64,000 bases of DNA, taken from positions 1 to 64,000 of the forward strand of contig CAYURO010000024.1 of assembly GCA_964447285.1 (NCBI GenBank), written 5' to 3'. The stretch is from CAJBNH01 sp964447285. GTDB lineage: Bacteria; Myxococcota_A; UBA9042. The translations under genes were made by a program, and so were the position numbers. The notes under the pieces were generated by a model, which saw nothing but the letters and a program-made list of their open reading frames with translations, was not told the DNA's origin and did no database searches. Positions 57,899-64,000 of this stretch are shown piece after piece; position 1 is the first letter of the stretch; every line of letters begins with the position of its first letter.

Positions 57899-59320
57899 TC
57901 AGACGATGTGGAAGTAGCCGGCCAGCGTGCAGCGGCGCTGCTTGGTCCAGGTGCGCGCGTTCGTCAGGCCTTCGCCCGTCGTGCCGGCGATGGTCCAAGC
58001 CGTGTAGCCCTCGCCGCGCACGCCCAAACCCGCAAACGACGGCGCGTTCTTGACGAAGATCGAGACGTTGGTGGCCTTGGCCATCCGGTCCAGACGATCG
58101 ATGGCCATCGAGTGCATGGTGGCGGTGTGGAAGCACTGCTTCTCGACGCGCACGGCCGCCGCAATCGCCTCTTCCCAGTCGCGCACCCGGAACATGCCGA
58201 GGACGGGCGACAGCATCTCGAGCTGCACGAACGGATGGTTCTCTTCGACTTCGGCGAAGATGATGCGGATGTCGTCGCTGACCGTCACGCCGATCTCTCG
58301 CAGGATGACCGACGGATTCTTGCCCACGAACTTGCGGTTCATGTGGCCTTCGACGATCAGCAGCTTCTCGAGCGCCTGCAGCTCGCGGTCCTTGACCTCG
58401 TAGGCGCGACCGTCGTTCAGCATCTCGCGCTTGAACTGGTCCATTACCGAAGCGACGACGATCACTTCCTTTTCGACGATGCAGATGATGTTGTTGTCGA
58501 AGCTGGCGCCGTCGATGATGTTCTTGGCCGCAAGCTTCAGGTTGGCCGTTTCGTCCACCACCGCCGGCGGGTTGCCGGGGCCTGCGCAGACGGCGCGCTT
58601 GCCCGAGTTCAGCGCCGCCTTGACGACCGGACCGCCGCCCGTGACGGCGATCAGGCGGATGCCCGGGTGCTTCATCAGGGACGTGGCGCTCTCGATGGTC
58701 GGCTCGGCGATCATCGTCATCATGTTGTCGGGCGCACCAGCGTCGACGCACGCCTTGTTCAGCATCTCGACGTACCAGACGAGCGTCTTGCGCGCGCTGG
58801 GGTGCACGTTGAACACGACGGTGTTGCCGCCGGCGATCATCGAGATCGCGTTGTTCAAGATCGTCTCGGTCGCGTTGGTGGTCGGCGTGATCGAGCCGAT
58901 GACACCCAAGGGTCCGTACTCGTCGATCGTCAGGCCGTTGTCGCCGGTCATGGCCGACGGCATCAGGATCTCCATGCCCGGGGTCTTGAGCGCAACCGTC
59001 CGATTCTTTTCAATCTTGTCGGCGATGCGGCCCAGGCCTGTCTCCTCGACGGCGCGCTTGGACATCTCCTCCAGGTTCTTCAGCGTCACCTGCCGCATGT
59101 TCTCGATCGCGCGCTGACGCACGTGAACCGGGACGCGGTGCAGTTGTTCGTACGCCACGTTTGCGGCGGCGACGGCGCTGTCGATGTCCTCGAAGATGCC
59201 GAACTTGCCGCCCGAATGGCGCGGCACGTGGATCGACGGGCCGCCACCGGGCTGGGAGATGCGACGCACCACCTCTGCGACGATGGCGTTGATGCTGGAT
59301 TCATCCATCAGGGGACTCAT
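57899..59320 (-). CDS. CoA-acylating aldehyde dehydrogenase of a bacterial microcompartment (PduP/EutE-like)
   Basis: 473 aa. Converts an aldehyde and CoA to acyl-CoA with NAD+. The catalytic Cys lies in FDNNIICIVEKE, in the NAD-linked aldehyde dehydrogenase fold. Residues 5-22 (MDESSINAIVAEVVRRIS) form an amphipathic helix followed by a Gly/Pro linker, the usual form of an encapsulation peptide that directs cargo into the shell. Length is typical of PduP/EutE. ATG at 59320 with GGAGG 9 nt upstream. It is the only cargo enzyme in the locus, so the aldehyde cannot be named. Confidence 0.94.
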   Translation of the reverse strand: MSPLMDESSINAIVAEVVRRISQPGGGPSIHVPRHSGGKFGIFEDIDSAVAAANVAYEQLHRVPVHVRQRAIENMRQVTLKNLEEMSKRAVEETGLGRIADKIEKNRTVALKTPGMEILMPSAMTGDNGLTIDEYGPLGVIGSITPTTNATETILNNAISMIAGGNTVVFNVHPSARKTLVWYVEMLNKACVDAGAPDNMMTMIAEPTIESATSLMKHPGIRLIAVTGGGPVVKAALNSGKRAVCAGPGNPPAVVDETANLKLAAKNIIDGASFDNNIICIVEKEVIVVASVMDQFKREMLNDGRAYEVKDRELQALEKLLIVEGHMNRKFVGKNPSVILREIGVTVSDDIRIIFAEVEENHPFVQLEMLSPVLGMFRVRDWEEAIAAAVRVEKQCFHTATMHSMAIDRLDRMAKATNVSIFVKNAPSFAGLGVRGEGYTAWTIAGTTGEGLTNARTWTKQRRCTLAGYFHIV

Positions 59321-59393
59321 TGTGCTTTGCCTCCAGGGACCTACGTGGGGTTAGCGGGGTGGGGGGCAAAGGCGCCTCCCGCCCAAGCCGCCC

Positions 59394-59702
59394 TCAGCGA
59401 TCCTCGTAGGACTGCATCTTCTCGAAGACGACGTCGCCCTCGACCGTGACGGTATCGACAATCGCCATGATGACGTGGTCGACCGGGCGGTCCTTGGTGA
59501 CGGCCGTCTGCCGGGCGCTGGAGCCAGCCGCAAAGAGCACCACCTCGCCTTCGCCCGCATTCATGGCGTCGACGGCGACGATGACCTTTCCGGTCGCTTT
59601 CCACAGGTGGTCCAACTCGCGCACGAGCAGGAAACGCAAGCCTTCCAGCTCGGGTTCCTTGCGCGTGGACACGACGGTGCCGATGACTTTGCCGAGCAGC
59701 AT
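59394..59702 (-). CDS. EutN/CcmL-type pentameric shell vertex protein (BMC-P)
   Basis: 102 aa. Starts MLLGKVIGTVVSTRK and has the EutN/CcmL pattern with ELEGLRFLLVREL and VAVDAMNAGEGEVVLFAAGSSARQT, given here as separate pieces. Pentamers close the corners of microcompartments. ATG at 59702 with GGAGAGG 5 nt upstream; a longer frame to 59804 has no family match. Between the dehydrogenase and the hexamer gene. Confidence 0.95.
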   Translation of the reverse strand: MLLGKVIGTVVSTRKEPELEGLRFLLVRELDHLWKATGKVIVAVDAMNAGEGEVVLFAAGSSARQTAVTKDRPVDHVIMAIVDTVTVEGDVVFEKMQSYEDR

Positions 59703-59894
59703 CTCGACCTCTCCGACGCCCCTGACCTGTTGATCGAGGCGCACCTGTCCATCTGCGGGCGGGGCGCGCACCTGCGCCGGTCCACGCCACCGCCACGTGC
59801 GCAACGGTAGTCCGCCCGCAGCAACACCTTCGAGGGCTGTCCCCGGCAGGTGCCTTTGCGGACGGGCTCCGCGCGCGGATGTCGCAGGCTCGAA

Positions 59895-60203
59895 CTAGAT
59901 GATCGAGCCGTCGTTGTTCTTCTTCGGGCCGCGGCCGAGGGGCAGCACGGCGTCGACGTTCGCGTGCGGGCGCGGGATCACGTGCACCGAGACCAGCTCG
60001 CCCACGCGCTCGGCCTGGCGGGCACCCGCCTCGGTCGCAGCCTTCACCGCCGCGACGTCGCCGCGCACGATGACGGTCACGTAGCCACCGCCGATGCGCT
60101 CGTAGCCCACCAGCTCGACCTTCGCGGCCTTGACCATTGCGTCGGCGGCCTCGACCAGTCCGACAAAGCCCTTCGTCTCAATCATTCCAAGCGCTTCCGA
60201 CAT
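59895..60203 (-). CDS. Hexameric shell protein (BMC-H, PduA/EutM/CcmK-like)
   Basis: 102 aa, a single BMC domain: ALGMIETKGFVGLVEAADAM at the N-terminus, VKAAKVELVGYERIGGGYVT and the pore-proximal strand, then a Pro/Asn-rich tail. Hexamers form the main faces of the shell. ATG at 60203 with AAGGAG 6 nt upstream. 191 bp before the vertex gene. Confidence 0.96.
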   Translation of the reverse strand: MSEALGMIETKGFVGLVEAADAMVKAAKVELVGYERIGGGYVTVIVRGDVAAVKAATEAGARQAERVGELVSVHVIPRPHANVDAVLPLGRGPKKNNDGSII

Positions 60204-60283
60204 CCGCTGCTCCTTGCTGTGCTGCTGCACGTAGATTCGCGCCCACTGGCGCTCTCACTTTTCGATGAAGGTGGCCGCCCCGA

Positions 60284-60910
<627 letters not shown>

Positions 60911-61138
60911 GTTGCAGATGCTCCTGGGCGCCGGGTGGGCGGGGGGGGCCGGGGCGGCCGGACGTAGCGTCGGGTGCCCGGTCAGGCCGGGAAGGCCTTC
61001 GCGGAGCGCGAAGTAGCACGACCGGCGGCTTCGGGCAAGCCCGAATGGGAGGTGAGCGCGATTGCCGATCGTCGCTGGCGCGACGGGCCCCTCCTGTGCC
61101 AAAATGTCGCGCTTGCCCGGTGACGACCCGGGCAGTGC

Positions 61139-61168
61139 TTGACGGCGCCGGGGAATTGGCGGTAGCAC
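61139..61168 (+). promoter_or_regulatory. Candidate promoter of the FHA/PilZ operon
   Basis: TTGACG (61139-61144), an 18-base spacer and TAGCAC (61163-61168), about 25 nt before the start codon. An inverted repeat TGCCCGG/CCGGGCA lies just upstream (about 61113-61134). No promoter for the divergent microcompartment genes was clear. Confidence 0.4.
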
Positions 61169-61192
61169 CCCCGGAAACAGAGGCGGCCCCCC

Positions 61193-63049
61193 ATGGCATC
61201 GTGTCCGCGCTGCGGTCGGAACAGTGAAGGTAAGTATCGATTCTGCTTGGGCTGCGGTGCCGCACTGCCCGCTGGCGACGCACGCCCGGCCGTCACCCCG
61301 TCGGCGACTCCGGCGGTTGCACCTCCGGGCGGCATCCCTTCGCCGCCTTCCGGTCCGGCGCCGGAAGGGCCCAGCCGCGGCCGGACGGGCTCGTCGCTCG
61401 TCCCCGCGATCCACACGCCGCCTGCGCCTGCGCCGTCCTCGCTTCCTCCTCAAGGGCGGCCGCCCGGGGCGCCCACTTTCGGTCCCGGCTCGGCCCTGCC
61501 CCCCGCTGCTCGCGCTGCCCCTGTTCCGCCAGCGCCGCACGCCGGTCCACCATCGCCGCCGGCCGGTCCACCACCGCCGCCTGCCGGTCCACCACCGCCG
61601 CCTGCCGGTCCACCACCGCCGCCCGCCGGTCCACCGCCGCCGCCTGCCGGTCCACCACCGCCGCCCGCCGGTCCACCACCGCCGCCTGCTGCGCCGGTTC
61701 CTCCGCCCGTCGCGCCGGTTCCTCCTCCTCCGCCGCGGACGGGGCGCGCCCCGCTGCCGCCTGGCCCTTCGTTGCGCCGCTCCAGTGCCGACGGACAGAT
61801 CTCGCAGCACTCGGCGACCGTCGTGGCGCCCTCGCGCAAGCCCTTGCCGACCGTACCGCCGGTCGCTGCCCCGGCCGCCTCGGCTCCGCCACCCCCGCCA
61901 CCACCTCCGCCGCCGCCACCACCACCTCCGCCGCCGCCGCCACCACGTACAGCGGCGACAGAGGCATTCGGGGCGGACAGCCCGACCGATGCGCTGCGTA
62001 GCCTGCCGGCAGGGCCTCCTGCGCCGGTGGCTGGCCCCAAGGGTCCGGCAGCCATGGACATGGATGGCGGCACTTTCCGCCGTCCGGCGCCCGCTCCCCA
62101 CCACCCGACCTCAGGGCACCACCCGACCTCAGGACACCACGTTGTCGCGACGTCGCTCACGCCGTCCCAGACGCGGGCCGCAGCCACGCCGTCGCAGCCC
62201 CCGCTGGTTCGCACGATTCCTCCATCTGCCGCCTATGTTCAGCGTCCGCACACGCCGACTGAGCCCGCCCCAGCGATCGAGCCCCACTGCCCCAAGTGCG
62301 GTGGCCCGCTTCCGGACACCCTCCTGTTTTGCGGGACCTGCGGTGAGCACAACCCCCTTGGGGCTCCTGTGCCTGCCGCGCCTGTCGCCTTGGGCGAGCG
62401 AATGGGCACCCTTGCACTGATCGACGAGAACGGCGCCGAGTCGATGAAATTCCCGTTGCATGTCGGGGAGAATCGGATCGGCAGCGGCCCTTCGGCCACC
62501 GTGCGTTTTGCCGACGACGGCTTTCTGGCTCCTGAGCACTGCATCCTTGAGGTCCATCGCGAGAGCTTCCGGCTGCGGCCGTTGGAGCGGGCGAACGGCA
62601 CTTTCCTGCGGATCACGGCCCCGGTCGAGTTGCGGCACGGCGACGTCTTGCGCGTCGGTCAGGAGGTGCTGCGTTTCGAGCGGTTGGATCAGCTGCGGCC
62701 TGAAGTTGGACCGGACGGCAACGCCGAAGTGGTCGGTTGGCCCGTGCCGCGCGGAGCATGGGGCCGACTTTGTCAGATTGGCTTGCAGCGACAGGTCGCG
62801 AATGCTTATCTTCTTGCGAGTCCGGACGTGTTCTTGGGGCGCGAGAGAGGCGATATTCTGTTCCCGAAAGACGGCTTCGTCTCGGGGTCACACTCCGTCC
62901 TGTCTGAACGCAACGGACGGGTCTTCCTGAAGGATCTGGGCAGCTCCAACGGAACGTTCCTGCGGATTCAACAAGATACGCCGCTGCGCAACGGCGATCT
63001 CTTCTTGCTCGGACGCAACCTCCTGCGCGTGCACAAGGGTACAGCATGA
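61193..63049 (+). CDS. Zinc-ribbon, Pro-rich, double FHA-domain protein
   Basis: 618 aa. Two zinc ribbons (CPRC...CLGC at residues 4-23; CPKC...CGTC near 365-385) flank a very Pro-rich linker that includes a run of about 19 Pro near 230-250 and six GPPPPPA repeats. Two FHA domains follow (about 405-495 and 530-618), the second with the phosphothreonine loop GSHSVL...GSSNGTFLRI. FHA domains read phosphothreonine, so it probably docks on targets of the local Ser/Thr kinases. ATG at 61193 with GAGG 8 nt upstream. Its stop overlaps the PilZ start. Confidence 0.87.
   Translation: MASCPRCGRNSEGKYRFCLGCGAALPAGDARPAVTPSATPAVAPPGGIPSPPSGPAPEGPSRGRTGSSLVPAIHTPPAPAPSSLPPQGRPPGAPTFGPGSALPPAARAAPVPPAPHAGPPSPPAGPPPPPAGPPPPPAGPPPPPAGPPPPPAGPPPPPAGPPPPPAAPVPPPVAPVPPPPPRTGRAPLPPGPSLRRSSADGQISQHSATVVAPSRKPLPTVPPVAAPAASAPPPPPPPPPPPPPPPPPPPPRTAATEAFGADSPTDALRSLPAGPPAPVAGPKGPAAMDMDGGTFRRPAPAPHHPTSGHHPTSGHHVVATSLTPSQTRAAATPSQPPLVRTIPPSAAYVQRPHTPTEPAPAIEPHCPKCGGPLPDTLLFCGTCGEHNPLGAPVPAAPVALGERMGTLALIDENGAESMKFPLHVGENRIGSGPSATVRFADDGFLAPEHCILEVHRESFRLRPLERANGTFLRITAPVELRHGDVLRVGQEVLRFERLDQLRPEVGPDGNAEVVGWPVPRGAWGRLCQIGLQRQVANAYLLASPDVFLGRERGDILFPKDGFVSGSHSVLSERNGRVFLKDLGSSNGTFLRIQQDTPLRNGDLFLLGRNLLRVHKGTA
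61543..61690 (+). repeat. Tandem 18-bp repeats coding for GPPPPPA
   Basis: About seven near-identical copies of an 18-base unit inside the FHA-protein gene, beginning ggtccaccaccgccgcct. Copy number could vary by slippage and would only change the linker length. Confidence 0.8.
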
Positions 63050-63453
63050 CTTCCAGGCAAGGCGGCCGCGGCCACGACCACCAGGCGGCCCCACCGAGCG
63101 CCAAGGATCGGCGTGACACATTGCGGCTGCGGTACGACATCCAAGTTGGTGTCACCTCGTCGCACCGTCTGTTTGTCGGGCTGTCGTCCAACATCTCCGC
63201 GGGTGGCCTCTTTATCGCGACCGAGGAGGACCTGCACAAGGGCGACATGATCGACGTGCGCTTCTCCGTGCCGGGCTCGCCGCATGTGTTCGAGAAGAAG
63301 GCGACAGTTCAGTGGACGCGGCCGATGGACGCCGATGCCGAGCATCGCACCCACGTCGGTGCGGGCGTGAAGCTGATGGACCTGTCGGAAGAGGAGCAAC
63401 GGATCCTCAACGCGTTCCTGAAGGTCCACGACCCGATCTTCTTTGACGTGTGA
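63046..63453 (+). CDS. PilZ-domain protein
   Basis: 135 aa. PilZ fold with a possible c-di-GMP site: Arg pair in RRDTLRLRY and NISAGG at residues about 22-60. Arg/Arg spacing fits RxxxR. ATG overlaps the FHA stop as ATGA. The family includes myxobacterial PilZ proteins. c-di-GMP binding is expected but not certain. Confidence 0.88.
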   Translation: MTSRQGGRGHDHQAAPPSAKDRRDTLRLRYDIQVGVTSSHRLFVGLSSNISAGGLFIATEEDLHKGDMIDVRFSVPGSPHVFEKKATVQWTRPMDADAEHRTHVGAGVKLMDLSEEEQRILNAFLKVHDPIFFDV

Positions 63454-63477
63454 CCGGGAGCGGTCGGACCCTGACGC

Positions 63478-64000
63478 TCAGGCGTCGGTCTGAGTCGCCT
63501 CGCGCTTGACGGCCGCCCACATCCGGGGTCCCAGGTACGTGAAGCCGACGGCGAGATAGGCGGTCAGCAGCACCGTCACCACCCAGAAACCCTTCTGCAG
63601 CGGCACCACCCCGTAAATGGCGATGGCGGCGGTGATCTGCGCGACGCGCCACCCCAGTCGCTTGCTCATCTTCAGCTTGGGCAGCGGCAGGTTGCACACC
63701 ATCAACAGGCCGTTGATCAGCAACATGACGGGCAGCCACGCATAGAACGCCGGCCAGCTTCGGAGCAAGCCGCACTCGAGCGACGCCAGAAAGCCGCTGG
63801 CCAGCAAGCCGCCCGACAGCGTCGACGGCAACCCCAGGAATAGATAGGGACCCAGCGCGGCCGTCATGACGTTGAAGCGCGCGAGTCGCACGGCGGTCAG
63901 CACTGCGTAGGCCAGCGCGAGCCCTGCGGCGACGTGATCTGCGGGAAGGCCGAGCAGCGTCTGCCCGTGTCCCCAGACCTGAGGCGCCATCGTCGTTGCG
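63478..64000 (-). CDS. pssA: CDP-diacylglycerol-serine O-phosphatidyltransferase-like protein (5' end cut off)
   Basis: The frame stays open to the window edge, so the N-terminal part with the CDP-alcohol catalytic motif is missing; an ATG at 63990 is only internal. The visible 174 codons include ARFNVMTAAL and FLGLPSTLSGGLLASG, which match the second half of PssA, followed by four to five hydrophobic helices. It makes phosphatidylserine in the inner membrane. Stop TGA at 63480-63478. A different CDP-alcohol phosphatidyltransferase is possible. Confidence 0.78.
   Translation of the reverse strand, partial: ATTMAPQVWGHGQTLLGLPADHVAAGLALAYAVLTAVRLARFNVMTAALGPYLFLGLPSTLSGGLLASGFLASLECGLLRSWPAFYAWLPVMLLINGLLMVCNLPLPKLKMSKRLGWRVAQITAAIAIYGVVPLQKGFWVVTVLLTAYLAVGFTYLGPRMWAAVKREATQTDA

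Noticed and set aside
57908..59449. Plus-strand frame antisense to the aldehyde dehydrogenase
   Set aside because: Shadow of a conserved enzyme; no independent evidence.
61543..61690. Possible CRISPR array
   Set aside because: The 18-bp units are directly joined without unique spacers and lie inside a coding frame as GPPPPPA repeats.
60911..62104. N-terminal extension of the BMC-T shell protein up to 62104
   Set aside because: The extension is Arg/Trp/Gly repeats produced by reading the Pro-rich FHA gene backwards; the ATG at 60910 with AGGAG is sufficient.

Overview
The window is GC-rich coding DNA, densely packed on both strands, from a Gram-negative bacterium that is most likely a member of the Myxococcota (former Deltaproteobacteria). 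The evidence is a calcium-repeat surface protein ending in a MYXO-CTERM-like tail, a Cys-repeat lipoprotein, several Ser/Thr kinases (one fused to TPR-like repeats), a PilZ protein of the myxobacterial type, and microcompartment shell proteins that resemble those of Haliangium. No rRNA, tRNA, CRISPR array, insertion sequence or phage gene was recognised. The placement is inference from gene content; no marker-gene tree was possible.

Layout. 1-2274 (-): membrane pyrophosphatase, cut by the window edge. 2472-8355 (-): a sulfur-respiration operon, reading ArsR regulator, Mo-bisMGD reductase, four-cluster ferredoxin, two YeeE/YedE sulfur-transport proteins (one carrying a cysteine-less rhodanese) and an NrfD membrane anchor. 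Its likely promoter and operator lie just upstream of the regulator. 8726-16132: orphan membrane protein, LysM/M15 peptidase, acyl-CoA synthetase, ribbon-helix-helix protein and Cys-repeat lipoprotein.

16213-21742: a predicted NACHT/STAND-type ATPase with a lipoprotein signal diverges from a four-gene operon of VWA protein, PP2C phosphatase, HhH-containing kinase (the TerY-P / YegL-YegK-YegI arrangement) and an acyl-CoA-binding protein. This is the best candidate for an undescribed system here. 21767-29630: PepQ, thioredoxin, a eukaryote-like bifunctional 6-phosphofructo-2-kinase/fructose-2,6-bisphosphatase followed by a TPR kinase, a lipoprotein, and a pyruvate kinase without the C domain.

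29663-50139: housekeeping genes (dnaB, UDP-sugar dehydrogenase, gltA, gyrA, rlmI-like, glpK, gdhA, arfB) with a surface protein, a hemolysin-III protein, a double-receiver/PEP-synthase-like fusion and a GalE-like protein whose catalytic Tyr is His. gltA and gdhA end in clear hairpin terminators.

50467-64000: DUF1801 protein, SGNH hydrolase, mtgA, then a long minus-strand run (60910 down to 52883). That run holds four microcompartment shell genes, one CoA-acylating aldehyde dehydrogenase with an encapsulation-like N-terminus, ribBX, a small lipoprotein, a TPR protein and rsmG. No signature enzyme for the microcompartment is present in the window. Divergent from it are a zinc-ribbon/FHA protein and a PilZ protein. 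The window ends inside a phosphatidylserine synthase-like gene.
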